Source: Perilla frutescens (lineage: Eukaryota; Streptophyta; Magnoliopsida; Lamiales; Lamiaceae). Taken from it: a DNA stretch of 64,000 nucleotides. Positions 32,479-44,470 of the stretch are shown in pieces; the stretch's first letter is position 1, and each line of letters starts with the position of its first letter. The DNA lies in NCBI GenBank assembly GCA_026008535.1, contig BRKX01000009.1, positions 35,725,001-35,789,000 on the forward strand, in the 5' to 3' direction. The notes under the pieces were generated by a model. That model saw nothing but the letters and a program-made list of their open reading frames with translations. It did not search any database and was not told the origin of the DNA. The translations under genes were made by a program, and so were the position numbers.

Positions 32479-35108
32479 CTAATCCTTCTTGTGATCAGTT
32501 TTTCTTCTTTTTGCCAGCGGCTTGGTAGGCTCTTCATCATCATTCTCTGAGCTGCTAGTTGATTCAGTTTCAGCGAGCCGGAGTCTTTGTTGGGCTTGCA
32601 GCTGCCTGATTTCCTCGGTATTCAGTTTGACTTGTTGCTGCAGAGACTCAAACAGTTCCATAAAATGTGGAGGGAGCTGGACCATGGAACTGCTGGATTG
32701 AGCCATGAACTGGACTGCTCTTGAGTCCGCTTCCTCCCCTTCTTCAGTTTCAACAAGTTCCTCGCAAGGAATTGTGTGGGAAATTTCTTCTGTCTCTATT
32801 GCGATGATCTCATCATAAACTGATTCTGATGATGTTTCTGGTTTGGCAGTTTAAGCGACAGCTTGGAGTGCTCTTTGTATAGGATCAATGTACACAGTTA
32901 TGGTAAGTGTACCTTGATATGTGGATTGTTCAGCCTCTTGAGCTATCTGATCAGCTGACTGGTCATGCTCAGCTGCTTTAGGAGTTGACTTGAGGGGAGG
33001 AGCAATTTGTGATTCAGTTTCCTCCTCGGGCAGTTGAGTCTCTTCAATTGGTTCTTGGAGTTCTACATCAACTGGGAGATATGGCAGAATGGGGGACTTG
33101 AGCATTTCCTCAAATTCTAGATCACTAACTGTGCGTTCATCAACAGCTGGCTCTTCAGGTGAGTCATCCAGAAGATTGATGATGACATCATTTGGGTGAG
33201 GGGTTTCTTCAAATGTCAACTGCCTGGCCATAGATGTTATGGCAGTTTCCCTTTCATTTTGAGCTGCAGAAGTTTCAGCCCATCGAAGGCTTCTCTGGAC
33301 TCCTTGATCGAACAGCTCCTGCCCTTCATTGAGCTGCTCCCGTCTGAACTTCAGCAGTTCATTGAGCATCCAGTGTTGTCGAACTTGAGGAGCCGTCCAT
33401 TGTTGCTGCTCAGCTTAAGTTCGTCGGGGTGGCAGTCTGATATTGGCCCATATAAGCAAATCATTCATTGCTTCCACCAAAGTTTGCTCAGCAGGACGTG
33501 GATGATTCCTCTGAATGGCAAGCATCTTTCTCAATGTGATGATTGGGTTCTGCTCTGGAGTCTCCTGTCCAGCCCAATCTATACTCCATCTTTCTTCACT
33601 TCTCCAGAAGCTCATCCCATGTAGTGCAGTTAATAGAAAATGTGCTTCAGAGTTGAAGCAATGCCTCCAAAGGTACCAGTAAGCATACCTTTTTAGAGCT
33701 TCAAACAGAGTAGGAAATCCAGTCACATCCTCGAAGAAGTTCTCAACTATAAACCTCTGGACTTGTTCATCAGCCCAACATTTTACAATTTCAGCTCTTG
33801 ATAGAGCTCTAATGTTCTCTTCTGTCTCTCCCATCGGCGGACAGACAGTTCTGAAGAAGTCCGCTCCAGAGTCCTTTGGGGGAACTCCTCTATACGGAAC
33901 TATGTCATCGTCCTCGACTGGCATGATATCAATTATTTTGATGTTGCGAGGAGGCAATTGAGGAGCAGGTGGAGGCCCTGACTTCCTCCTTTTCTTTTCC
34001 TTTGTTTAAACTGCCGAGGGCTTCTTCTTCGGCTTCTCAGTTCTTTTCTTGAACTGAACTGGCCTTGTAGACATTACTTCTTCTGGAGAATCTATTAGTG
34101 ATCCAGAGCGAACTTAACGCAGAGGCTTCGCTTTGATTGAGCTTCCCAACATCTGGCTTATTGGGAGATTATCATCTGAATCGGAGTCTTCTGGTGGAGT
34201 TTCAACTGCAATCTCCTTGCCTTTTCTTCTTGATGACTTCTCAGTTTTCTTGGAGGAAGCAGCAGTCGGCAGTCTGCTTTTAAAGGCTATTGGTTTTGCA
34301 GCTGGCTGCCTTCTTCCAACAACTGGTATAAAATCCACTTTATCAACCATCAGTATGTCGGTTTCTTCATTCATGGAGTCAAAGATACGCTCCAGTATGA
34401 TGCTGATTCTGCTTGGATAACACATCTTTTGATGGAACCCAGTCGGTAACTCATTTGGTTTCCAGTTCTTCTCAACACTGTCAACATACTTCTTTAATTG
34501 CTCAAAGAAGTATTAAGCCCAGTTGATATTGATCCCTCTGATGATAGCTGCACAAATTTTGTACTTGTGCTCCGACATCTCTGAGTGGTTTCCAGTTGTC
34601 CCGGTGATCATCCTAGCGGCAACTGAGGCCAAAATTCTATATTCTTCTTGGAGACTAGACATGAGTGTACTGCTTTTGTACACATCCAAGCACTCCTCCC
34701 GCTTCCACTGGTGCAGGCTTCCTCTTGATCCACTTGAACATCTTGCAGTCGTGTTCCAGTGGTTGGCAGTTTGAACAACCTTCCAAGCAGTTCTGGAGTT
34801 ACAATTAGTTCTACTCCACGAACTTCCATCTCAATTCTGTCATCATACCCTTTGGAGTTTAAATAAAACTCAACCACGGCTTCTGGATATATTTTTGAAG
34901 GGTATTTTTCTGTAAAGCTCTTCAACCTACTGTCTTTTAACTTGGTGATTAGTGAGTTGCAGAGAGCAGAGTTTGAGCACTTTTGTCTGTAGGCGCCTAT
35001 ATCCAGAAACTTGTCTCTATAGAGGTTTCTTTGGAATCCTTGTGAGGGATCGCCAGTTCTTCTGAAGTTGTAGTTTGGTCGAACAACTGGTTCGCGTCTG
35101 TCAGCCAT
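32479..35108 (-). pseudogene. SIRE element A envelope-position ORF A
   Basis: The ATG is at 35108 (MADRREPVVRPNYNFRR). A frameshift occurs at about 34720 and stops near 34510, 34110, 33415 and 32850; the rest lies in one frame to 32479. The N-terminal block (KIYPEAVVEFYLNSKG, IVTPELLGRLFKLPTTG) is the putative plant transposon protein type domain. The central block has HGMSFWRSEERWSIDW, shared with ORF B. The C-terminus has a glutamine-rich helix and a basic end (KRRKTDHKKD). About 870 codons in the undamaged state. Function unknown. Confidence 0.65.
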
Positions 35109-35296
35109 GGAGTTTTTTTTTGTTTGGTATGAATAAGCAGGAAGGGGTAATCTGGCTTTGAATGAAGTTAGGAACTGAATGTTTTTACTTTTGAGAGTTT
35201 TTCGGAACAGTTTAGAAAATTTGGGAATGAAGAATGCTTGAATTCTTTTACTGTGCTCGAGAATGGTAAAAGTGAAAATGAACATTCAGCCATCCC

Positions 35297-35464
35297 TTTT
35301 ATAGAGTATGAAGAGATTCATCCAACGATTGTGACTCTTGGTTTCCCTAAATTCAACGATCGGATTAGATCAATCGACCTGTCGATTGGATTTTTATTTC
35401 TATCCGTTGGGAATTAAGGAGGAGAGAGAAGGACAGTTCAACGGTAACATTTGGATGACACGTG
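35297..35464 (-). promoter_or_regulatory. putative promoter of ORF A, element A (TATA box and CACGTG)
   Basis: The minus strand has CTCTATAAAAGGG (TATA at 35297-35303), about 190 bp upstream of ORF A. The LTR promoter of the same element has CTCTATAAAAGAC, so the two may be related. CACGTG lies at 35459-35464 with AACGGT close by. Confidence 0.45.
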
Positions 35465-35952
35465 TTTTTACCGTTTCCACTATTTGAGACTTTTGAACTT
35501 ATCTCTTCTCTTCAGTAGCTTCTCCTTGGCTTGAAAACTGATTACGTCATCAGTTGAGTTTGGCCGTAACTGATGATTTTTTTTTCCGTTGATCAGTTCT
35601 AACTGGGATGTCTTCTCATCAGTTCCTGATTGATCTTAACTGCTCAGTTCTTCAAACAGCTGCTTCTCAGTTTTCTCAATTTAGTTGTTCTCCTTCAGCT
35701 GGTCCTCGAGCTGATATCTCCTTTTGAATTGTCTTCAGTTCCTATGATTTTTTCTTCAGTTTGAACAAATTGCAGTTTGTATGTTCTGCATAACTGACTG
35801 GATTATCAGTTTGAGTGACTGAACTGATGATTCAGTTGGATTTGATAGGGTAAACTGATCATTTCCAGTTTGCTCATTTCTCAGCAATTTCTTGCATATA
35901 CTTCAAACTGATGGGTTATGTGGCGAACAGACCAATTTTTCGTCCTTTTGAC
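35465..35952 (-). other. spacer between RNase H and ORF A, element A
   Basis: Non-coding, and extraordinarily rich in CAGTT/AACTG: 19 copies counted by eye in 35521-35920. Confidence 0.6.
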
Positions 35953-37929
35953 TCAGTTTCTTTCTTCAGCTGGAGTGGTTCCTTGGCCTTTTTCTTCCAG
36001 TTCATCATCTTCATCATGTGATGCTAGCTCCAGCAATCCTAACTGTATACATAGCTCCATAAACCTTACTTCAGGCAACGGTTTGGTGAAGATCTCGGCT
36101 ATCTGTTTCTCAGTATTGACATATTTGATGCATATGTCTCTCTTCTCGATGTGATCTCTAATGAAGTGGTGCCTTATGTCAATGTGCTTGGTTCTTGAAT
36201 GTAGAACTGGATTTTGAGATATCGCGATTGCACTATTGTTGTCACAGTAGATAGACACTTCTTCAGTTTCAACTTTGTAATCCTTCAACTGTTGCTTCAT
36301 CCAGAGTATTTGAGCACAGCAGCTTCCAGCAGCTACATACTCTGCTTCAGTTGTTGACGTGGCAACTGAATGCTGTCAATCTTGCATCCACCAAAGTCTG
36401 AGTCTGAATATCCAATTAAACTCAAACTGTCATCTCTAGGATACCATAATCCAAGATTTATGGTTCCTTTGAGATATTTGATAATTCTCTTAGCTGCTTC
36501 AAGATGACTTTTCTTAGGATTGGATTGAAACCGCGCACATAGGCCGACTGAATATGAGATGTCTGGTCGACTGGCTGTTAAGTAAAGTAGGGATCCAATA
36601 ATTCCTCTGCTTTGGCTAACTGATTCTCCTTCTTTATCAAGAGTTAGTTGAACTGATGTGTTCATTGGAACCTTGAGAGTTTTTCCTTTACTTATTCCAA
36701 ATTTCTTGACTAGCTCCTTGGTGTACTTTGTCTGGCTGATGTGAATTCCATCTTTCAGCTGCTTTACTTGGAGTCCTAGGAAGAATGTCATTTCTCCCAT
36801 CATGCTCATCTCGAATTCATTTTGCATCAGTTGAGCGAACCGTGTGCATAGATCTTTTCTTTTTTATCCCAAAATTATGTCATCCACATAAATTTGAACC
36901 ATTAAGATCTCAGTTTATCGTTCTATTCGGAATAGAGTTCGATCAATGACTCCTTTTTGAAACCTGTTTTTTTAGCAAGAATGTTGTTAGAGTTTCATAC
37001 CACACTCTTGGAGCTTGCTTCAGTCCATAGAGAGCCTTTTTCAGTTTGAAGACTTGATCACCAATTTCAAAGCCTGGCGGTTGCTCGACATACACGTCCT
37101 CCTTGAGCATTCCTTGAAGAAAAGCACTCTTGACATCCATTTGGTAGACTGTGAAGTTAAAGTGAGCTGCATAGGCTAGGAACAGTCTGATGGCTTCCAA
37201 TCTTGCAACTGGTGCAAATGTCTCATCAAAGTCGATTCCTTCACTTTGTGAGTAGCCTTTGGCTACCAGTCTAGCCTTGTTCCTTGTGATCACTCCTTGT
37301 TCATCCAGTTTATTGCGAAATACCCATTTTGTGCCAATGACCTTCTGGGTTTTTGGCCTATTAACGAGAAACCATACATCATTTCATGTGAATTGGTTCA
37401 GTTCTTCTTGTATAGCCATGATCCAGTCTGAATCTTCTAAGGCTTCCTTGACGTTTGTTGGTTCAGTTTGAGAGATAAAGCAAGTGAATAGTGCATGCTC
37501 AGTTGATCCTCTGGTCTGAACTCGACTCCTTGGATCACCAACTATCTTGTCAGTTGGATGGCTTCGGAGCCACTTGGGTAATGTGGCTTCAGCTGGGTCC
37601 TCAGCTGGTTCTTCTGTGATGACGTCATCAGTTGCTCGTTCATTAGTTGGCTCGACATTCTTATTATTTCTTCCCCCTGTTTCAGTTGTGGGGTTTGCGG
37701 TCTTAGCACGATTTGTGTCTTCATTGACCAAGTTGTTCTCAACTGGTTTAGTGCCAGTTTCATTGCCCTCTTCTAATGAAACTTCAAACCGCTCTGGAAC
37801 AATGTGATCCACATAGTCTTGCGAGTTTTCAGTTTCACTAAGTAGTACTTGAACTGATGTATCTATAGTTTCTTTGTTCCTGTACTCATTAGCAAATTCA
37901 TCAAATACCACATGACATGTTATTTCCAC
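35953..37929 (-). pseudogene. SIRE element A reverse transcriptase and RNase H
   Basis: From the 5' side: an acidic linker (37929-37384) ending in VKEALEDSDWIMAIQEELNQF, then RT_2-type copia reverse transcriptase (ARLVAKGYSQSEGIDFDETF, QMDVKSAFLQG, ALYGLKQAPR). A frameshift and stop near 36943 precede the catalytic YVDD (about 36885). The segment 36827-36333 is in another frame (FFLGLQVKQLKDGIHISQTK, LYLTASRPDISYSV). RNase H ends the domain at 36300-35953 (YCDNNSAIAISQNPV, then IFTKPL). Confidence 0.85.
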
Positions 37930-37938
37930 AACAAGAGT

Positions 37939-39198
37939 TCATTTATTGAACACTCTATAGGCATGTGCATGAGGAGAGTTATACCCAAGAAATATTCCCT
38001 CATCAGCTTTAGCACTGAAGGCTTTCAATTGAGTCTTGCCATTGTTGTGAATATAACATTTACAGCCAAATATTTTAAAATAAGAGATAGAAGGCTTACG
38101 ACCCTTGTACAGTTCATAAGGTGTCTTGTCATGGGCTGCTACAATGGCACTTTGATTTTGAGTATGGCAAGTTGTATTGACTGCGTCAGCCCAGTATCCT
38201 TCAGCTATGTTGGCATCAGCTATCATAGCTCGAGCTGCTTCCTTTAGTGTTCGGTTGCGCCTTTCAGCTACACCGTTTTGTTGTGGAGTTCTAGCAATTG
38301 AATGTTCATGAGTTATTCCAAGCTGGTTGAGGAAGTTGATCATGTGTTGATTCACAAATTCGGTTCCGTTGTCGGAGCGAATCCTTTGAACTGATCTTTC
38401 ATTCTCAGTTTGTAGTCTTCTGATCAGCGCCGTGAGCTTGTCATATGTTTCATCTTTGCTCCTCAAGAATTCCACCCATATATATCTTGAGTAATCGTCA
38501 ACTACTACAAGAGTGAATCTTTTGCCTTTTGGAGTTTGAGGTCTAACTGGACCGAACAAGTCCATGTGTAGCAGTTGAAGGCACTCAGTTGTTCCCAGTG
38601 GGTGATTCTTATTCTTGAAAGATGACTTCACTTGCTTCCCTTTTTGGCATGGTCCGCATACTCCTGATTTCTTGTATATCTCCTTGGGAAGCCCCTCAAC
38701 TAGCTCTTTCTTTGCTAGGTAGTTGATATTTTTGAAGTTGAGGTGGTTCAGTCGACGATGCCATAGCCAGCTTGCTTCAGTTGATCCTTTTGAGAGAAAG
38801 CAAGCTTCTAAGTAGCCGGTTGACCAGTCAACAATGTACATGTTGCCTCTCCTGATGCCGGTTAGCAAGATTACTCCAGTTGACTTGTCTCTTATGTTAC
38901 AGAAGTTTTTGGTGAAGTCAACTGAGTAGCCATTGTCGCATAGTTGGCTGATGCTGAGTGATTTGTGCTTTAGTCCATCTACGTGGGAGACTCCATTTAC
39001 GACTACTTTTCCTTTGACAATGAACCCTTCTCCAATGGTTCGACTTTTGGAATTGTCTCCAAATATGACGAGTGGACCTTTGATTTCTTTATAACCGTCG
39101 AGCTCTTCTCTGTCTCCGGTCATGTGTTTGGAGCACCCGCTATCTAGATACCAAATGTCTTTGGTTTTCTTCATAGATAGGATGCTTTTGTCCTGCAA
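37939..39198 (-). pseudogene. SIRE element A protease end, GAG-pre-integrase and integrase
   Basis: 419 open codons. The copia protease active site is LDSGCSKHMTGD. The GAG-pre-integrase zinc region has LWHRRLNHLNF and CGPCQKGKQ. The integrase core shows its three catalytic residues: HMDLFGP (D), RSDNGTEF (D) and QQNGVAERRNRTLKE (E). This is the best-preserved domain of the element. It ends at a stop before the reverse transcriptase linker. Confidence 0.85.
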
Positions 39199-40071
39199 AA
39201 AAAAGAATTAGCATTTAGGGACCCGTTTCATATCGGGTCCTTTTTGATACATTAAGCTTTTTGGAATCCAGACTTGCCACACTTTTGGCTTCTTATCACT
39301 TAAAGAGTCAACTGACTTAGATCATTTCATCAGTTTCGACTCTCTTTCAACTCTCCTTGAGTCGGTTGAATGGTACCTGCACTGAAAGTTAGTGGGATAA
39401 AACACTTCAACTAGCACACGATTATTTTGAGATTTTTGGGCTCTTCGATCAGGTCAATGTCTTGTATGTTTCAAATTCATTGGATTGAACCCTTTTAGAT
39501 CAGTTCTTGGTTCATTTCTAGAATCCAAATATTCATTGTAATGATGATAAGGTTGAAATGTTCTTCTTTGATCTCTCCTAGAAATGCTTTGATTGAACTG
39601 CGTAGCAGGGTAGGTTTGAGATCTAAACTGTTCTTTCTTTTCATAGTGAACTGATCTGCCAGTTTACCTTGAGGGATTTTTGTACTGAGCTGGTGACCTT
39701 TGTTGAACTTGAAGCTTTGAAGAAGTGAACTGACTTGAGTGAACTGATGGTCTTGGTTGAGGACTGGGCTTTAGCTGACCGGGTGTTTTAGATTGATAGA
39801 ACTGACCAAACTTTTTAGGCTGTGTTTGAGGAATTTTTAATATTCCTTTTCCTTTGTTTGACTCAGCTGGATGATCCTGAGATCTTGTGAACCCTTTTAG
39901 GATACCCTTGTCACTAGGTTGAGCAACTGCTTTTCCCTTTTCTAAGGCAGTGAACTTGCTATATCCTAGCCCTGAGCTGCCAGTTCCAGCTCTCTGATGA
40001 CTGAGTATTTCATCTAGAGTCTGAGATCCCTTTTTGAACTTTAAGTTTACCTTTTCTTTTTCAAGGATCTC
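39199..40071 (-). pseudogene. decayed gag-protease junction of SIRE element A
   Basis: Same frame region as its neighbours but with several stops. The predicted peptide is rich in Gln, Ser, Phe and Arg, without a domain I recognise. It lies between the nucleocapsid coiled-coil region and the protease. Confidence 0.5.
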
Positions 40072-41583
40072 TTACTTGAGTTTTTGATTTTCTTCCTCTA
40101 GATCAACAGTTCTTAGTTTCAATTTCTCAAATTCTATAAGCTGTGATTCAAGATACTCTAGTCTTTCATGATCAATGCTCAGTTTCCTAACCTTGTTTCT
40201 CAGTTCATCATTTTCATCTTTCAGTTCAACATGCAAACAGGATATTGAAGCTAATTGATCTTCTAGCATCATTAGTTTCACATCAAGTTCATTGCTAGAG
40301 ACAGTTGCTTCATTGATATGGTAAAAAGAGGTTTGAGAGTCAGCTGTACTAACCTCTTCATCATGGTCAGCCATTAAGCAGAATAATGCTTCATTATCAT
40401 CTGAGCTGTAGCCGTCAGAATCGATTCCTGAAGGATGGTCTGAATCATCCAGCACAGCATTCTCGAGATTTGCGACCATTGCTTTTCTCTTGAAGAAGCT
40501 TCTTTTTACCTTGGCTTTCTTATCTTCGGGGAGTTCTGGACATTCGAACCTGTAATGTCCTTGTTTATGACAATGAAAACACTCACCAAGATTGCGATTG
40601 CCACTCCTGAATGTTTCAGCTGGCCGTTCAGCTGGTTGATAGACTTTTTCAACTTTTAGGACTTCATCAGTTTGAGGTGAAACTGACTGTTTATCCCGAG
40701 CTCTCTTCAACTTTTCGAGCAACTTGGTAACTGATTGAATTTGATCATTGATGTCCTCAGTCAGATTTTCCTTCTTCTCAGTTGTCTCTCTTTTCCGTTC
40801 AATTGAAGATCCGTCTTGGTGTTCTTTGGCTAGTGAGCTCCTAGGCCGAAAGTTGTTTCTTCCTTGAGTGTCTCTAAACCTGGGCCTTTCGCCATAGAAA
40901 GCTGCGTCTTGAACTGATGATGTCGACGCTTCTCTCTTTTAGTTTAAACTGTACTCGTGAGCTTTAAGAGAACCAAATAGTTCCCTTGGAGTGATGCTGT
41001 TTAGGTCTCTTGACTCCTTTGTAGCTATCACTTTCATATCCCATTCGTCAGTGAGATTATCCAGTATTTTGGAATTCATCTCTGAATTAGGATAACTTCT
41101 CCCGAGGTTGTTCATCTCACTTATGATGCCTAGAAATCTTGTTTCAAGGCTTGAGATGGACTCTTCTGCCTGCATTTTGAAGGATTCATACCTGTCAACT
41201 GCCAGTTGGAGCTTGTTTCCTTTTATAGCTTCGGACTCTCTGCAAAGATCTGCTAGTAGGTCCCATATTTCTTTGGCAGTTGTGCAGTTCTTGGTATCCT
41301 TCATATGATCTTCATCTAGAGTTTGGAATAATGCAGCTTGAGCAACGAACTTTAGATTCTTCAACTTCTTCTCTTGACTGGTGAGAAGATTGGTTGGCTT
41401 CGAGATCCTTGCTGGTTGATTGACATCAACAATGTGAGCATCATTATCCATCATGATGATGATTGGACCTTCTTCAATGACCTCCCATATATTCTCATGA
41501 ATTGAGCAGAGATGAGCTTTCATTCTCCTGCTCCAATTATCATAGTTCTCAACTGAAAACAAAGGTAGCTTATGGTTTCCCAT
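40072..41583 (-). pseudogene. SIRE element A gag
   Basis: The ATG is at 41583 (MGNHKLPLFSVENYDNWSRR). The capsid region is of the copia UBN2/gag type (AHLCSIHENIWEVIEEG, AKEIWDLLADLC, ETRFLGIISEMNNLG). A stop falls at 40939. The second half (40722-40072) has a CCHC knuckle, CFHCHKQGHYRFEC, and then a long leucine- and glutamate-rich coiled-coil-like tail (MMLEDQLASI, then ELRNKVRKLSIDHERLEYL). A long coiled-coil after the knuckle suits SIRE-type gag. Confidence 0.8.
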
Positions 41584-41657
41584 AGCTGGGATGTTAGCAC
41601 AGATAGTTAGATCTGATTCAGTTGATCTGCAGAAACGGATGATCCTTAGAATCAACC

Positions 41658-41670
41658 GCTCTGATACCAC
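41658..41670 (-). other. primer-binding site of SIRE element A (tRNA-iMet)
   Basis: The minus strand reads TGGTATCAGAGC, complementary to initiator tRNA-Met, two bases inside the LTR end. Confidence 0.85.
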
Positions 41671-42414
41671 TTGTTGGTCCCAGGCGAGTTGGTATCAGTT
41701 TAGAGGGGGGGTGAATAAACCGAATAAAAAAACTTTTACTTTAGATGCGCAAACCAGGGCCCTTTGACTCGCTTGAAGAGATATATCTATGCAGCAAATT
41801 GACAATCAGTTGAGATAATTTAAGTGCAGCTTGTGTGATGTTGTGTGTAGTTAGAGGTATGCAATGATCAATAAGTAGAGCACACAAGAGATTTATAGAG
41901 GTTCGAAGTCTCAAACTTCTACGTCCTCTCTTCCTTCCGCAGAAGGGCAACTTCACTATATAACTTGAGTTCCTTTACAAATTACACGATGAAGGACAGT
42001 TTGCTAAACCTGGTAACTGCTCACTACCTCAGCTGGTCGACGGCTCACACTTGAAGTCCCTAACTACTCGCTAGGAAGGTAGGTGCTATTATCGTCTTTA
42101 CAAGGTTTTAGATCTCTTTCGATCTTCAAGAGGTTAGTCTTCAACAAGGGGGTATCAACTGATGTGCTCCTTTGATTGAGCTGAGTAGTTGATCTTTGAA
42201 TGACTTGGAACTGAGAAGGTTGCTCTGGCTGGATCGTCGACAGGTAGTTGAGTATGTTGAATAGTGAACTCTTCTTCTCAGTTTAACTTTCGCAGTTTCT
42301 ATCGAGTGTTGCACTTGAGCTTGAGTGGGAGGGAGAAAGAAAAGCTCTGCTTGTATATGCGAAGGTTGGCAAGGATTTGTAGTTGCGAAAAGTTTTTAGA
42401 ACTCTGATTCACCC

Positions 42415-42424
42415 GTCTTTTATA
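42415..42424 (-). promoter_or_regulatory. TATA box of SIRE element A LTR
   Basis: TATAAAAGAC on the minus strand, preceded by CTCAACGGTCATAAA. The same arrangement is found in element B at about 57599-57608. Confidence 0.5.
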
Positions 42425-42717
42425 GAGGAGTGAATTTATGACCGTTGAGCTCCATTGTCCATTTGATCAGTAGCTCTGTTGGCTCATCAATGGCATGTGA
42501 TACTAACTGATCGCTTGGGTCATTTGGTTGAAGTATGCGTTACTCTACCAATCGATCTTCATTAAATTCTAGGATCTTTGTAGAAGCATTTATTCCAAGA
42601 TATGCTGATTTAAGCAATACACTCTAGGAGTCTTCTGGCTTCAGTTCTTCTGGCAGTTTGGAATTTCAGTTGGAAGTTTTGGATTTCTCAGCTTAGTTGC
42701 AGCCTTGCAGTATATTC

Positions 42718-43069
42718 CCAGCTGGCAGTTCTGTGCTTATCAACTGAGTCTGGCTATCGCTCCAGTTGGCAGTTCTGGGCTTGTCAGCTGAGATCGGCCG
42801 TTGCTCCAGTTGGCAGTTCTGGGCTTGTCAGCTGAGATTGGCCGCTGCTCCAGTTGACAGTTCTGGGCTTGTGAGCTGAGACTGGCCATTGCTCTAGTTG
42901 GCAGTTCTGGGCTTGTCAGCTGAGACTGGCCGCTGCTCTAGTTGGCAGTTCTGGGCTTGTCAGCTGAGACTGGCCGTTGCTCCAGTTGGCAGTTCTGGGC
43001 TTGTCAGCTGAGACTGGCCGTTGCTCCAGTTGGCAGTTCTGGGCTTGTCAGCTGAGATTGGTTGTTGCT
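42718..43069. repeat. 44-bp minisatellite in the LTR of SIRE element A
   Basis: About eight copies with starts at roughly 42718, 42762, 42806, 42850, 42894, 42938, 42982 and 43026, a constant 44-bp step. The unit contains CCAGTTGGCAGTTCTGGGC and CAGCTGAG. Confidence 0.9.
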
Positions 43070-43361
43070 TCTTCAATCTTCGGTAAACTCCTTTCTCCCT
43101 CAGTTCAGCTGACTCGGTTGTCAGCTTGCTTTGATCGGTATGATTCCTCAGCCAAGTTGAACTTTAGACTGGATGACATGTCTTTCAACTTGTGGGTCAT
43201 TCTTCAAATTGGTTAACTTTGACTCTTCTAGAATTCTGCTTTGAAGATGCCCTGGGTTGATCAGCTTCGATCTACAGCTAGAATTTGATCAGTTTTTCAT
43301 AAGTAATTTTGACATCTCATCAAAACCTGATTTAGGGGTTCCTTGATAGTTTTTCCTAACA

Positions 43362-43875
43362 TATAATTTGGGGTTATTTATTTATTTATTTATTAATCTT
43401 GCAACCAAATCTCCAAATTGAAATCGTGGGTGGTTGTGTGTTTAGATCTATATTTATAATAACAGAGTTTTGCCACCTCCATTTTCCCACTCAATTGCAA
43501 GAGTGATTTAATAAATATAGAATTATGATTAATTGACAAAGTATATCATAATTTTGTGTTGAATATAGTTGATTAATAACACCAAATTCAGCGCTCAAAA
43601 TCAACTAAAATCTTTCAGGATATTATATTTGGAAACTCTTGATTCAAGGAATATGAACATCTAATTACTGGATTAAACGCCACGATTATGACCCTCAATT
43701 CAGCTCTCAAATTTTCTTTATATATATATATTCTAAAGTCGATGATGTATATGATTATGAATGAGGATTTGCTCAATTTGGAGCTCTTATAATTTATTGA
43801 TTGTTGCACGTCGTATTCTATAGTTGAACAAAAGCTTTTTAATAACCTTCGCTATTGATTCAAGTCTGAAACTCT
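43362..43875. other. AT-rich intergenic DNA
   Basis: No gene or recognisable transposon is seen. A short TTTA repeat lies at 43376-43396. Confidence 0.4.
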
Positions 43876-44470
43876 TGTCACGCCCCAATTTTCATAAAAT
43901 AAAATAATAGCAATAATAATGAAGGCACATCATTTTTATTAAAATATAAAATATTCAACTTTAATACAGCGAAAGCTGAATAATAAAAGCTCCTAAATAG
44001 ACCATTATCACATGTCACCAAGCATATCGCCCGAGCAAATCGTCAACCTGGAAAATGAATAATAGTTCGGGATGAGTACCATGACTCAGTGGTGAATGCA
44101 TTTATCCAAGTTATAAATTAAAACAAATTATAATATGGATAGCTCGCGGCTAATAATATATCGAGACATATTAATTGTTTTAACCCGTGGGTTAATAATT
44201 ATGAACATGCATAAAAGAATAATAATGATAAATATAATATGTGTGTCACATCGCATTCCCCACCTTGACCTTGACTTGAAACTTGACTTTGGAAAATAAT
44301 ACAAGTTAGTTAGTCCATGCACCGCCTAATAATATTCAAATATATCCATTAATATAAATAAATAAGTAAATATAAGGATAATAAATAATAATAATAATAT
44401 TAAAATATATCCATTAATATAAATAAATAAGTAAATATAAGGAAAATAAATAATAGAAATGATGCATGAT
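43876..44470 (-). repeat. partial gypsy-type LTR
   Basis: It begins on the plus strand TGTCACGCCCCAATTTT, which on the minus strand is an LTR end of the GGGGCGTGACA type. It also has a GAGTACCATGACTCAGTGG stretch like the corresponding part of Tekay-type LTRs (compare the solo LTR near 4320). The other end was not found, so the right boundary is a guess. Confidence 0.4.
44340..44460. repeat. 65-bp tandem duplication
   Basis: ATATATCCATTAATATAAAT with its downstream sequence is present twice, 65 bp apart. Confidence 0.75.

Larger units (their letters stand above)
28862..43361 (-). mobile_element. SIRE-type Ty1/copia element A, missing its 3' end
   Basis: Minus-strand element. From its 5' end: LTR (43361-41672), tRNA-iMet primer site, gag, protease, integrase, reverse transcriptase, RNase H, then three envelope-position ORFs. 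The 3' LTR and part of the last ORF are absent; comparison with element B shows about 1.5 kb of internal sequence plus the LTR are gone. All coding parts are broken. Extra ORFs after pol and this domain order indicate the SIRE (Maximus) lineage. Confidence 0.85.
41672..43361 (-). repeat. 5' LTR of SIRE element A
   Basis: On the minus strand it begins TGTTAGG and ends CCAACA, and it is clearly homologous to the LTR at 56865-58627. The minus-strand TATA box CTCTATAAAAGAC is at about 42415-42424, with AACGGTC just upstream. It contains a 44-bp tandem array. Confidence 0.85.

Noticed and set aside
42718..43069. CRISPR-like array
   Set aside because: Units are directly adjacent with no unique spacers; it is a minisatellite in a plant LTR.
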